64,000 bases of DNA, taken from the NCBI GenBank assembly GCA_004297165.1, contig SCUJ01000008.1, positions 434,001 to 498,000 on the forward strand. The letters are read 5' to 3'. Source of the stretch: Gammaproteobacteria bacterium. GTDB lineage: Bacteria; Pseudomonadota; Gammaproteobacteria; Eutrophobiales; Eutrophobiaceae. The notes below the pieces were generated by a model. The model ran no database searches. It was not told the origin of the DNA and saw nothing but the letters and a program-made list of their open reading frames with translations. The position numbers and the translations under genes are program-made. Positions 34,197 through 42,559 of the stretch are shown one piece after another (the first letter of the stretch is position 1; each line of letters starts with the position of its first letter).

Positions 34197-35284
34197 CGGG
34201 TCTGTGCCGTCCGGCTGTGCTGTATCGTGGCTTTGCGTGCCTTCACCATGCCGGTCAACTGGCCGCAGGCGGCGTGGATGTCATCGCCGCGCGTCTTGCG
34301 GGTGATCGTCATGAGTCCGGCCTTGATCAGAATATCACGGAATGCGTCAATTGTTACCTTGGGCGAGCGGGCGTAGCCGACGCCGGGGAAGGGATTGAAC
34401 GGGATCAGGTTGACCTTGGCCGGGATGCCGGAGAGCAGGCGCACGAGTTGCCGGGCCTGTTCCGGGCTGTCGTTGACGCCATCCAGCATCACATATTCGA
34501 AGGTGATCGGTTCGTCAGAATCGGCGCGGGCGTAATGGCGGCAGGCCTCCATCAACTCGCGCAGGGGGTAGCTCCGGTTGATCGGGACCAGGACATCGCG
34601 CAATGCGTCCGTCGGGGCGTGCAGGGATACCGCGAGACAGATCCGGTGCCGCTCGGCCAATTTATAGATACCGGGCACGACGCCCGCGGTGCTCAGGGTC
34701 ACCCGCTTGCGGGCGAGACTGAAGCCGAGGTCATCCAGCATCAGATCGACGGCCTCCGCCACATTATCGAAATTGAGCAGCGGCTCGCCCATCCCCATCA
34801 GGACCACGTTGCTGATGATCCGTTGGCGCTGGTCGAAATAACCCAGCTCCCGGTTGGCGAGCCACAACTGGCCGATGATCTCGGCCACGCCCAGATTCCG
34901 GCTGAACCCCTGTTTGCCCGTGGCGCAGAAACTGCACGCCAGCGGACAGCCGACCTGCGAGGAGACGCACAGTGTGCCGCGGTCGGGTTCGGGTATGAAC
35001 ACCGTTTCCACGCAATTCTGCGTATCGACCCGCAGCAGCCACTTGCGCGTACCGTCCGCCGAGACCTCGCTGCTGTGGATCTCCGGTAAAGTGAAACATA
35101 CAAGGTCCCGCAACCTGACCCGCAGGTCCCGCGCCAGATCGGTCATGCGATCGAGGTCGGTGACGCCGTGATGGTACAACCACTTCAGCACCTGGGTCGC
35201 GCGATAGGGCTTCTCACCCAGCGCGGCGAACCAGTCCCGCATGGCGGCGGGATTGAGGTCGAAGAGGTTGGTCGCGGCTGTCAC
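34193..35284 (-). CDS. rlmN: Dual-specificity RNA methyltransferase RlmN
   Basis: A 363-residue radical SAM enzyme that methylates C2 of A2503 in 23S rRNA and A37 of some tRNAs. The radical SAM CxxxCxxC motif is in [14 protein letters not shown], and the family blocks [22 protein letters not shown] and [13 protein letters not shown] are present; the cysteine of [11 protein letters not shown] near the end is the methyl-carrying one. The GTG at 35284 gives the expected start; the ATG at 35374 lies inside ndk. Confidence 0.95.
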   Translation of the reverse strand: MTAATNLFDLNPAAMRDWFAALGEKPYRATQVLKWLYHHGVTDLDRMTDLARDLRVRLRDLVCFTLPEIHSSEVSADGTRKWLLRVDTQNCVETVFIPEPDRGTLCVSSQVGCPLACSFCATGKQGFSRNLGVAEIIGQLWLANRELGYFDQRQRIISNVVLMGMGEPLLNFDNVAEAVDLMLDDLGFSLARKRVTLSTAGVVPGIYKLAERHRICLAVSLHAPTDALRDVLVPINRSYPLRELMEACRHYARADSDEPITFEYVMLDGVNDSPEQARQLVRLLSGIPAKVNLIPFNPFPGVGYARSPKVTIDAFRDILIKAGLMTITRKTRGDDIHAACGQLTGMVKARKATIQHSRTAQTR

Positions 35285-35291
35285 AATCAAA

Positions 35292-35732
35292 CTAACGGGT
35301 GCGCTTGCAGAGCTCGCCCGGCTGGAAGAAAAAGGCGATCTCGACGGCCGCGTTCTCCAGGCTGTCCGAGCCATGCACCGCGTTCTCGCCCTGGTCGCCC
35401 GCGGGGTCGCAGAAATCCGCGCGGATCGTGCCCGACGCGGCGTTCTTGGGGAAGGTGGCGCCCATCATGTCGCGGTTCTTCGCCATGGCGTTCTCGCCTT
35501 CGAGCACCTGGATCATCACCGGCCCCGAGCACATGAACTGCACCAGGTCGTTGTAGAAGGGCCGCTCCTTGTGCACGGCATAGAAGGCCTTGGCCTGATC
35601 TGTCGTCAGTTGCAACATCTTCGCAGCGACAATGCGCAGTTGCGCCTTCTCGAAGCGAGTGTAGATCTCGCCGATGATGTTTTTCGCCACCGCGTCGGGT
35701 TTGATAATGGATAATGTCCTTTCGATTGACAT
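35292..35732 (-). CDS. ndk: Nucleoside diphosphate kinase
   Basis: A 146-residue enzyme that balances nucleoside triphosphate pools. Family marks are the start [20 protein letters not shown], the helix [14 protein letters not shown] and the phosphohistidine motif NAVHGSDS. The length is normal. It is the first gene of the ndk-rlmN-pilW-rodZ-hisS series, and the 180 bp upstream end in a dispersed repeat. Confidence 0.96.
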   Translation of the reverse strand: MSIERTLSIIKPDAVAKNIIGEIYTRFEKAQLRIVAAKMLQLTTDQAKAFYAVHKERPFYNDLVQFMCSGPVMIQVLEGENAMAKNRDMMGATFPKNAASGTIRADFCDPAGDQGENAVHGSDSLENAAVEIAFFFQPGELCKRTR

Positions 35733-35848
35733 GGAAAACTCCGGTTGATTCGATTGTTTTTGGAAGGATTTTGAAGGCCGCGATTATACGGGACAAACCC
35801 GTTGCGGGGTACTCTCAGCGCACTCGCGGCTTCCGTTCATGGAAGAAG

Positions 35849-35892
35849 GTAGCCTGGATGCAGCGCAGCATAATCCGGGGAAGCATTACGTC
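35849..35892. repeat. Direct repeat flanking vapBC, left copy
   Basis: A 44-bp element starting GTAGCCTGGATGCAGCGCAG and ending CATTACGTC. It differs at only a few positions from 36637-36680. The two copies enclose 744 bp that contain exactly the vapBC module. The motif resembles a dispersed repeat found in many proteobacterial genomes. Confidence 0.75.
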
Positions 35893-35915
35893 AAAATACC
35901 CGCAACATTGTCGCT

Positions 35916-36287
35916 TTATTTTGAATAGTATTTCACGTCTTTCAAATCCTTGAAATCAGCATCCTGGGTCCATAACGTCGCGTTATATTTCTGCGCTGTG
36001 GCATAGACAATGCTGTCCGCCAATGGCAAACCATGTTCGACGCCACAATAGGCGGCATCTACTGATAGTTCCTTATCGAGGGATATCACCGTTCCTTGTT
36101 CCATATGAGCTATAGCCAGCAGGGCTGATTCTTCCCCTTTCTGACGGAGAATATTTTTAAACACTTCCGTAAGAGTAATACTGGGCACCAACAGTTCATC
36201 TATCGTTTCTATCGGTTTTGCAAAATAACCGGAGTTTTTGTCCCCGGCAAAATACGATAGCCAGGCGGACGAATCGACGACATTCAT
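35916..36287 (-). CDS. vapC: VapC-type PIN-domain toxin ribonuclease
   Basis: A 123-residue PIN-domain protein. Acidic residues are placed as in the active site: VVDSSAWLSYF (D4), TLTEVFKNI (E41), LADSIVYATAQ and TQDADFKDL. VapC toxins cut tRNA or rRNA when the antitoxin is lost. Its start overlaps the antitoxin stop by 4 bp. The pair lies between 44-bp direct repeats and so may have entered as a unit. Confidence 0.9.
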   Translation of the reverse strand: MNVVDSSAWLSYFAGDKNSGYFAKPIETIDELLVPSITLTEVFKNILRQKGEESALLAIAHMEQGTVISLDKELSVDAAYCGVEHGLPLADSIVYATAQKYNATLWTQDADFKDLKDVKYYSK

Positions 36288-36490
36288 ACCCTGTCATTTT
36301 CCCGGCTGACATTGGTATCGATGCCTTTCAGGAAACCTCTCATTTTCTTCATCGGCTTGATTGGGATGAGTTCGATGCGATTCCGATAGGTCAATATCTG
36401 TATCTTTTGGCCGGAAACTATCCCCATCGAATCACGCACTTCTTTAGGGATAACGACCTGGAATTTTGGCGAAACGGTTACGGCAGTCAT
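36284..36490 (-). CDS. vapB: VapB-type AbrB/SpoVT antitoxin
   Basis: A 68-residue protein with a swapped-hairpin AbrB DNA-binding domain (VSPKFQVVIPKEVRDSMGI, KIQILTYRNRIELIPI) and a C-terminal tail for binding VapC. It should repress its own operon. The direct repeats of CTATCG and its complement at 36501-36539, just ahead of its start, are the likely binding site. Confidence 0.9.
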   Translation of the reverse strand: MTAVTVSPKFQVVIPKEVRDSMGIVSGQKIQILTYRNRIELIPIKPMKKMRGFLKGIDTNVSRENDRV

Positions 36491-36500
36491 GTACGAATCT

Positions 36501-36539
36501 CTATCGATAGCGATACCGTATGACGATAGCCATATCGAT
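36501..36539. promoter_or_regulatory. Candidate VapBC operator
   Basis: A 39-bp stretch 10 bp ahead of vapB with repeated CTATCG/CGATAG half-sites (36501, 36508, 36523) and ATCGAT at both ends (36503-36508 and 36534-36539), arranged around a near-palindromic ATACCGTAT at 36513-36521. This density of half-sites is typical of antitoxin operators; no footprint-like precision can be given. Confidence 0.45.
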
Positions 36540-36592
36540 GGTGCCTGTCAAGCCGTGCAACTCGTTTGGGAACCTCTGAACAAAATCGAATT

Positions 36593-36622
36593 CGTTCGCC
36601 CTGAGCTTGTCGAAGGGCAACG
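36593..36622. repeat. Dispersed repeat of the CCTGAGCTTGTCGAAGG type
   Basis: A 30-bp element with the core CCCTGAGCTTGTCGAAGGG, a sequence seen in many bacterial genomes as a mobile-like repeat. It lies next to the right-hand vapBC direct repeat, so at least two repeat families meet here. Confidence 0.55.
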
Positions 36623-36636
36623 AATTTAATGAGAAC

Positions 36637-36680
36637 GTAGCCTGGATGGAGCGCAGCGTAATCCGGGGAAACATTACGTC
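36637..36680. repeat. Direct repeat flanking vapBC, right copy
   Basis: Second copy of the 44-bp element at 35849-35892, same orientation. It is followed by TTTCCCGCATTGC and a GCGGGCTACC, which is partly the complement of the element start, so this copy may be the more complete one. Confidence 0.75.
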
Positions 36681-36754
36681 CGATTTCCCGCATTGCATTT
36701 CATTCCATGCGGGCTACCATGCTAAGGAGTATTGGGCCAAGGTGTCCTTATTGT

Positions 36755-37579
36755 TCAATTTGTTAGCGACTTTTTAGCAGCTTTGAGTCGTCTAGCCGCA
36801 AGATCGATTGCATCATGTATTGCAATTCTGTCATCGTCGCAGGATTGAGTAAGTGAGTTTACGAGTCTTAACAATGCATTCATGGCTGAGTCGTTATTTA
36901 TATTATAGTTAGTAACTCCCGATAATATGCCGTTAGGCTCGATCTCCATCGAGAAGTAAAAAGCCACGCCGTCTCGAGTGTTATCTTCTCTGGGTGCGGC
37001 TTGGTCTAGAGCGATTCGCCAAATCTCAATCAACTTGACAGCAGAATCAGTATCGATCGATTTCTCACAAATATCTGTAGAAATCTCATTCTCTGCCCGC
37101 GAACGTAACTTCTCGAATATTTCCGTACGATGTTCCTCGTAATAGTAAAATCGTTTCCGAATGTCTTCATACATCGAATTTATTTTAGATATCTCTTCGG
37201 AATGCATCTTGGATAACGAGCTGCTCAAACGAATCACGATTAGGGTGTAAGTTATTCTTCCTTCTGAATCGTCATTCTTAAGGATACCGATTGCGCCTTC
37301 GGCCTCGAACGCTGGAATTACGATCACTTTCGCTACGACTCGGGGTGTGTAAATACGACGAAATATATGAGTGAGATGTATCTCATAGTCATCAGGAGAC
37401 GAAGCAAATCTTGGATCTGGAATAAGGTGATCGCTCTGAGCAGTCGTTACTGAGCAATAGAGCAGAAAAAAGATAGCCGATACGAGCGCAAATCGGGTCA
37501 TCGAATGTGTCTCTGAAGGCTGCCTAGGATTTAGTGGGCACCTTGTCCGATAAGAATCAATAGCGGAGTAACAGGACAT
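36755..37579 (-). CDS. Exported protein of unknown function behind promoter repeat R4
   Basis: A 274-residue frame. The first start (37579) has a strong AGGAGG site, part of repeat R4; the internal ATG at 37501 (residue 27) begins a good signal peptide (MTRFALVSAIFFLLYCSVTT, cleavage near AQSDH) but has no ribosome-binding site. Either the signal peptide has a long N-terminal extension or the first part is a leader. The mature protein has a helical middle with charged residues (SKMHSEEISKINSMYEDIRK) and two cysteines. No family was recognised. It is poorer in GC than its neighbours, a sign of transfer. Confidence 0.6.
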   Translation of the reverse strand: MSCYSAIDSYRTRCPLNPRQPSETHSMTRFALVSAIFFLLYCSVTTAQSDHLIPDPRFASSPDDYEIHLTHIFRRIYTPRVVAKVIVIPAFEAEGAIGILKNDDSEGRITYTLIVIRLSSSLSKMHSEEISKINSMYEDIRKRFYYYEEHRTEIFEKLRSRAENEISTDICEKSIDTDSAVKLIEIWRIALDQAAPREDNTRDGVAFYFSMEIEPNGILSGVTNYNINNDSAMNALLRLVNSLTQSCDDDRIAIHDAIDLAARRLKAAKKSLTN

Positions 37580-37656
37580 GCGAGAAACCTCCTTATCCTT
37601 CGTTGCGCTACCTTGAGGTCAGAGTATAGGCAGCCGATATCCGGGGTGTCCAGGTT
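37577..37656 (-). promoter_or_regulatory. Promoter/leader repeat, copy R4
   Basis: Fourth copy, on the minus strand: TGGACA at 37652-37647, 18-base spacer, TATACT at 37628-37623, then AAGGAGGTTTCTCGCATG leading into the unknown exported protein. It is 21 kb from the other three copies but shares promoter spacing, ribosome-binding site and start codon context with R3. The rest of the 211-bp gap to the Rieske gene shows nothing else of note. Confidence 0.75.
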
Positions 37657-37790
37657 GCTTTGACCGGCATGATCCTGTCTTGGCGTGCTTTGCGGCTTGG
37701 CGAGGGATTTCTATGTTGGGGTTCGTTTCACTCACCGCCAACCTACGCCATTGAACATACTCTTTCGCCCTCTGGGAGAAGGGGGTATTT

Positions 37791-38123
37791 TTAGTCGAAG
37801 CGCGCGTCACGCACCTGGATCAGCCCATCGACCACGCGGGTGGGAAACACGGCGACGGGTTCGTATGCGGGCGGGGCCGTCGCCGCGCCTGTCCTGAGAC
37901 AAAAACGGGCGCCATGGCGGGGACAGCGGATCTCCTCGCCGTTCACGATGTCCGCATGGCCATCACCGACCAGGGGAAATCCGTCGTGGGTGCAGACATT
38001 TTGAATGGCATGGATCTCGCCATTGACATTGAATACGGCGACCAGGACATCGTCGAGATCCACCAGACGAGGCGAGCCCGGCATCAATTCGGCGAGCGGC
38101 GCCACGTCAACCCAGTCACTCAT
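37791..38123 (-). CDS. Rieske [2Fe-2S] ferredoxin, SUF-associated
   Basis: A 110-residue soluble Rieske protein with the two cluster motifs CTHDGF (C-x-H) and CPRHGARF (C-x-x-H). Such small ferredoxins are often the last gene of SUF operons and may supply electrons for cluster assembly or for a dioxygenase-like partner. It follows sufT by 53 bp on the same strand. Length and motifs are complete. Confidence 0.88.
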   Translation of the reverse strand: MSDWVDVAPLAELMPGSPRLVDLDDVLVAVFNVNGEIHAIQNVCTHDGFPLVGDGHADIVNGEEIRCPRHGARFCLRTGAATAPPAYEPVAVFPTRVVDGLIQVRDARFD

Positions 38124-38176
38124 GCCCCGTACCCGGGGTAGATAAGAAAATGTTCACGGTGGAAACCTGCTGAAGA

Positions 38177-38737
38177 TCAATACATGCCCAATTCGAGCCG
38201 CGCCGATTCCGACATCATCGACAGGTTCCAGGGTGGATCGAACGCGAGATCCACACTCACGTCGCTGACTCCCGTGACGCCCGCCACCCGGCGGCGCACA
38301 TCGGCGGCCAGGAACTCACCCATGCCGCAGCCCGGCGCGGTCAAGGTCATCCGGATGATCGCCCGCCAGCCGCCCTGAACGTCAGGTTCGATCTCGCAGG
38401 CGTAGACCAGACCGAGATCCACGATATTGACGGGGATCTCCGGGTCATAGCAGGTCTTGAGCTGCTCCCAGATGCGCTCCTCCACCACCTCGCGGTTCAG
38501 AGCCGCGCCCTCCGCCCCCGCGTGCGCCTCCCGCACGGCCTCGAAGCCCAAGGCATCCGCGTCGCGGGCGGCGACCTGCGCGAGATTGCCGTTGATGTTC
38601 ACGGTGTAATTTCCGCCCAGCGCCTGGACGATGAAGACCGTGCTGTCCTTAGGGAGCATGATCGGCGTGCCGACCGGGATCAGGAGGGCATCGCAGTCCC
38701 GACGCAGGACCACAGGCTCCTTCTGCTGGATGTTCAT
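38177..38737 (-). CDS. sufT: SufT (DUF59/MIP18 family) iron-sulfur maturation protein
   Basis: A 186-residue protein with the DUF59 domain in its second half (ERIWEQLKTCYDPEIPVNIV, LTAPGCGMG) and the N-terminal extension typical of SufT (VVLRRDCDALLIPVG). SufT helps to mature some [4Fe-4S] proteins. The ATG at 38737 overlaps the sufU stop by 4 bp and gives the family start; an upstream ATG lies inside sufU. Confidence 0.9.
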   Translation of the reverse strand: MNIQQKEPVVLRRDCDALLIPVGTPIMLPKDSTVFIVQALGGNYTVNINGNLAQVAARDADALGFEAVREAHAGAEGAALNREVVEERIWEQLKTCYDPEIPVNIVDLGLVYACEIEPDVQGGWRAIIRMTLTAPGCGMGEFLAADVRRRVAGVTGVSDVSVDLAFDPPWNLSMMSESARLELGMY

Positions 38738-39183
38738 TCCGTGGACACCGACGCGCGTTCCCCCTGGATGATGGAATGCAACGTGTGCCAGCAGAGGGTG
38801 GCGCATTTCACCCGCGTGGGATAATCCCGCACGCCGGCGATGGCAACGAGTTTCCCCATCTTGTCGAAATCGGGTTCGCCGGAATCCGTCGTGACCATGT
38901 CATGGAAGGAATGAAAGATCCCCTCGGCCTCGCCGGTGGATTTGCCCTTGATGGTCTCCGTCATGAGCGAGGCGGAGGCGACCGAGATCGCGCACCCTGA
39001 TCCGTCGAAGGTGATGTTCTCGATCTTGTTATCCTTCACGTTGAGATAGAGCGTCAGGCGATCCCCGCACAGCGGGTTGTAACCCTCCAGCACGCGGTTG
39101 GCGCCGGCGAGCTTGCCGAAATTGCGCGGGCTGCGGTTGTGGTCGACGATGACCTCCTGATAAAGATCCTTGAGCTCGTGCAT
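38734..39183 (-). CDS. sufU: SufU/IscU-like sulfur acceptor or scaffold
   Basis: A 149-residue protein of the SufU/NifU N-terminal family. The three ligand cysteines are in NPLCGDRL, GSGCAIS and VKCATLCWH, and the region MTETIKGKSTGEAE is the SufU-type insertion. It accepts sulfur from SufS. SufU is common in Gram-positive bacteria and in several proteobacterial SUF operons. It overlaps the sufS stop by one base and sufT by 4 bp. Confidence 0.92.
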   Translation of the reverse strand: MHELKDLYQEVIVDHNRSPRNFGKLAGANRVLEGYNPLCGDRLTLYLNVKDNKIENITFDGSGCAISVASASLMTETIKGKSTGEAEGIFHSFHDMVTTDSGEPDFDKMGKLVAIAGVRDYPTRVKCATLCWHTLHSIIQGERASVSTE

Positions 39184-40445
39184 CAGTGGAATACCTGTCT
39201 GGCGTGGGCGATGGCCTTGATGAGCGCATCGATGTCCGCGCGGTTGTTGTAGAAGGCGAGCGAGGCCCGGGCCGTCGCCTGGACCTTGTAAAACTCCATC
39301 ACCGGCATGGCGCAGTGATGCCCGGTCCGGATGGCGACGCCGTCGTGGTCGAGGATCGTGCCGATATCGTGTGGGTGGATCCCCTCCAGGACGAAGGACA
39401 GGATCCCCGCCTTCTCTTTTGCCGTGCCGATGATCCGCAGGCCCGAAATCCCGCGCGCGGCGTCGGTGGCGTATTCCAGTAGGTCCCGTTCGTGGGCGGC
39501 GATCCGATCCAGGCCCACGGCCGTAACATAGTCCACGGCGGCGCCCAACCCGATGACGCCGGCGATGTCGGGGGTGCCGGCCTCGAAGCGGTAGGGCAGA
39601 TCGTTATAGATTGTTTTTTCGAACGACACCATTTTGATCATGTCGCCACCGCCCTGGTAGGGCGGAAATTTTTCCAGCACGGCTTGGCGGCCGTAGAGCA
39701 CGCCGATCCCGGTCGGGCCGAAGAGTTTGTGGCCGGAGAAGGCGTAGAAATCGCAGTCGAGCGTCTGCACATCCACTGCGGTGTGGGGCACGGCCTGCGC
39801 CCCGTCGATCAAAGCCAGCGCCCCGCGCGCGTGCGCCATCTCGATGATCTGCTTCACGGGATTCACGGTCCCGAGGGCGTTGGAGATGTGTGTCACCGCG
39901 ACGAGGCGCGTGCGGTCGGAGAGCAGCCTCGCATACTCCTCCATTATCAGCTCGCCGGCCTCGTTGATCGGGATCACCCGCAGCACGGCCCCGCTGCGTT
40001 CGCAGAGCAGTTGCCACGGCACGATGTTCGAATGATGTTCCATGGCCGAGATGATGATCTCGTCGCCGCGCTGCACGCCGCCCCAGCCCATGCAGGTGGC
40101 GACCAGGTTGATCGCCTCCGTCGTGCCGCGCACGAAGACAACCTCGGCGTTCGCGCGGGCGTTGATGAATTTCCGGATCCGATCCCGCGCGCCTTCGTAG
40201 GCGGCAGTCGCCTCACCGCTGAGCGTATGCACGCCCCGATGGATATTGGCGTTGTAATTCCGGTAGTAATTATCCAGGGTTTCCAGGACCACGCGGGGTT
40301 TCTGCGCCGTGGCGCCGTTGTCCAGATAGACCAGCGGTTTGCCGCGGATGCGGCGCGCGAGGATGGGAAAATCCCCGCGCAAGGCCTCCACATCGAGGAC
40401 CGTCCCCGCGCCGGTTTTGGAGATATCTTTGTGCGCGACATTCAT
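39183..40445 (-). CDS. sufS: Cysteine desulfurase SufS
   Basis: A 420-residue group II cysteine desulfurase. Visible: VYLDNGATAQKPRVVL near the start, AMEHHSNIVPWQ, the PLP lysine in YAFSGHKLFGPTG and the persulfide cysteine in IRTGHHCAMPVM. It takes sulfur from cysteine and passes it to SufU. The ATG at 40445 overlaps the sufD stop by 4 bp. Confidence 0.95.
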   Translation of the reverse strand: MNVAHKDISKTGAGTVLDVEALRGDFPILARRIRGKPLVYLDNGATAQKPRVVLETLDNYYRNYNANIHRGVHTLSGEATAAYEGARDRIRKFINARANAEVVFVRGTTEAINLVATCMGWGGVQRGDEIIISAMEHHSNIVPWQLLCERSGAVLRVIPINEAGELIMEEYARLLSDRTRLVAVTHISNALGTVNPVKQIIEMAHARGALALIDGAQAVPHTAVDVQTLDCDFYAFSGHKLFGPTGIGVLYGRQAVLEKFPPYQGGGDMIKMVSFEKTIYNDLPYRFEAGTPDIAGVIGLGAAVDYVTAVGLDRIAAHERDLLEYATDAARGISGLRIIGTAKEKAGILSFVLEGIHPHDIGTILDHDGVAIRTGHHCAMPVMEFYKVQATARASLAFYNNRADIDALIKAIAHARQVFH

Positions 40446-41770
40446 TGCACGAATTCCTTTATCAGCCCCGAGTCGGGCAGTTTGCCGAGGATCATGGCCT
40501 CGAGCCGCTCCCGGATCGGCCGGAGCCCAATCCGGCTGACGACGGCATCGGCGAAGGCGAAGATCAGAAGGCTTCTCGCGGTGTCCGCGTCCACCGCCCG
40601 CGAACGCAGGTAGAAGAGCATGTTCTCGTCCAGTTGGCCGATGGTCGCGCCGTGGCTGCATTTCACGTCATCGGCGTGGATCTCGAGTTCAGGCTTGGTG
40701 TCGATCTCGGCGTTGTCGGAGAGCAGCAGGTTGTCGTTGGCCTGACGGGCATCCGCCTTCTGCGCGTGCTCGTGCACGATGACCTTGCCGTTGAAGACGG
40801 CGCGGGCGTGATCGTTCAACACCCCCTTGTACTCCTCGCGGCTGGTGGTATGCGGGCTGCGATGATGGATCCAGGTGTGGTTGTCGACATGTTGTCTGCC
40901 GTTGCCCATATACAGGCCGTCCAGCGCAACTTCCGCGCCTTCTCCGTCCAGCGAGGCGGTGATGTCGTTGCGGACCAGGGCCCCGCCCAGGGCGATGGAG
41001 CAGGACTCCACCCGGCAGTCGCGCGCCTGACGGATGTGCGTCGCCGCAATGTGATAGCTCTTCTGGCTTTCGCCTTGCAGTTTATAATGCCGCAGACTGG
41101 CGCCCTCGCCGCCGCTGATGCAGGTGGTGACGTTGGTCATGTATTCGGCATCTGCTGTGCCAGAATAATCCTCGATCACGGTGAGACTCGCGCCCCGCCC
41201 AAGCACGATGAGATTGCGGAGAAAGGCCATCCGCGGCTCCGGCTGGCGATTCGAACGGAAGATGAGATGCACCGGCGTCGCCACGGTCACGCCCGCGGGC
41301 ACATAGAGCAATGTGCCGTGGGTGAGGAATGCGGTATTCAGGGCCTGGAAGCCGTTCGCATCGAGGCCGGGAAAATTCGCGAGGCAATCCTTCACCTGTT
41401 GGGGGTATTTGATTAGGGCCTCGGCGAGCGAGGTCAGGATCACGCCTTGCGGCAGCGGACCAAGACGTGAGAGGCCTTTGTCATAGTGACCGTTGATGAA
41501 CGCCAGTTCATGCGCATCGAGTCCGGCGAAACGCATCCCCTCGAAGCCCGCATCCGCCGCCAGATCCCCGGAATCTCCGGCTTGAACGAAGCGTCGTTTG
41601 AGAATGGGGCGGACATCCGTATATCTCCAGTCTTCCTGCCGGGTATCCGGAAATCCGGCACGGCGGAAGTTACTGAGAGCGGATTGACGCAGCCCGTGCA
41701 GCCAGTCCGTATCCAGCGCGATCGTCCGGGCGTGCTCGGCGACGTAAAATTCCAGCGCTTCCTGGCTCAT
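40442..41770 (-). CDS. sufD: Fe-S assembly scaffold subunit SufD
   Basis: A 442-residue SufD, paralogue of SufB in the SufBCD scaffold. It has the parallel beta-helix core (for example LIVLGRGASLTVIEDYSG) and the C-terminal block KCSHGATIGQLDENMLFYLRS with a conserved cysteine and histidine used for cluster building. It overlaps sufC and sufS by 4 bp on either side, so translation is coupled along the operon. Confidence 0.95.
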   Translation of the reverse strand: MSQEALEFYVAEHARTIALDTDWLHGLRQSALSNFRRAGFPDTRQEDWRYTDVRPILKRRFVQAGDSGDLAADAGFEGMRFAGLDAHELAFINGHYDKGLSRLGPLPQGVILTSLAEALIKYPQQVKDCLANFPGLDANGFQALNTAFLTHGTLLYVPAGVTVATPVHLIFRSNRQPEPRMAFLRNLIVLGRGASLTVIEDYSGTADAEYMTNVTTCISGGEGASLRHYKLQGESQKSYHIAATHIRQARDCRVESCSIALGGALVRNDITASLDGEGAEVALDGLYMGNGRQHVDNHTWIHHRSPHTTSREEYKGVLNDHARAVFNGKVIVHEHAQKADARQANDNLLLSDNAEIDTKPELEIHADDVKCSHGATIGQLDENMLFYLRSRAVDADTARSLLIFAFADAVVSRIGLRPIRERLEAMILGKLPDSGLIKEFVQ

Positions 41771-42522
41771 GCGACGGCGGCCTCCTCCCGGACCCGGTCA
41801 TAACCTTCCGCTTCGAGCTTGAGGGCTAGGTCCTTGCCGCCCGATTTGATGATGCGTCCGTCGGCGAGGACATGCACATGATCCGGGACGATGTAGTTCA
41901 GCAGCCGTTGATAATGGGTCACCATCACGATAGCGCGCTGCGGTCCGCGCAGGCTGTTGACGCCCTCGGAGACGATCCGCAGGGCATCGATGTCGAGCCC
42001 TGAATCGGTTTCGTCCAGGATCGCCAGTTTCGGCTCCAGGATGGCCATCTGAAAAATTTCATTGCGTTTCTTCTCGCCGCCGGAGAAACCCTCATTGACC
42101 GCGCGGCTCATCAGGTCTTCGCGGACCTTCACCAGTTTCATTTTATCCTTCACCAGCTTCAGGAATTCCATGGCGTCGAGTTCCTGCTCGCCGCGATGTT
42201 TGCGGATCGCGTTCAACGCGGCCTTGAGGAGATAGACGTTATTCACGCCGGGTATCTCCACGGGATATTGAAAGGCCAGGAAGACGCCCTCCCGCGCCCG
42301 GATCTCCGGGTCCATGTCCAGGAGATTTTTTCCCTCGTAGGTAATGGTCCCCGCGGTAACCTCATAGCCCGATCTGCCGGCCAGGATGTTCGCCAGCGTG
42401 CTCTTGCCGGAGCCGTTTGGTCCCATGATGGCGTGCACTTCGCCCGTCTTCACCTCGAGGTTCAACCCCTTGAGGATCTTTTTGTCCGCGACGTTCGCGT
42501 GCAAATTTTTAATGCTTAACAT
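41767..42522 (-). CDS. sufC: SufC ATPase
   Basis: A 251-residue ABC-type ATPase of the SufBCD complex. Walker A is GPNGSGKSTLAN, the signature is FSGGEKKRNEI and Walker B is LAILDETDSGLD. It drives conformational changes in SufB and SufD during cluster assembly in the cytoplasm. It starts 37 bp after sufB and overlaps sufD. Confidence 0.96.
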   Translation of the reverse strand: MLSIKNLHANVADKKILKGLNLEVKTGEVHAIMGPNGSGKSTLANILAGRSGYEVTAGTITYEGKNLLDMDPEIRAREGVFLAFQYPVEIPGVNNVYLLKAALNAIRKHRGEQELDAMEFLKLVKDKMKLVKVREDLMSRAVNEGFSGGEKKRNEIFQMAILEPKLAILDETDSGLDIDALRIVSEGVNSLRGPQRAIVMVTHYQRLLNYIVPDHVHVLADGRIIKSGGKDLALKLEAEGYDRVREEAAVA

Positions 42523-42559
42523 TGCCTTGTCCTGATTATGATGATTCGTAAAGCCGGGC

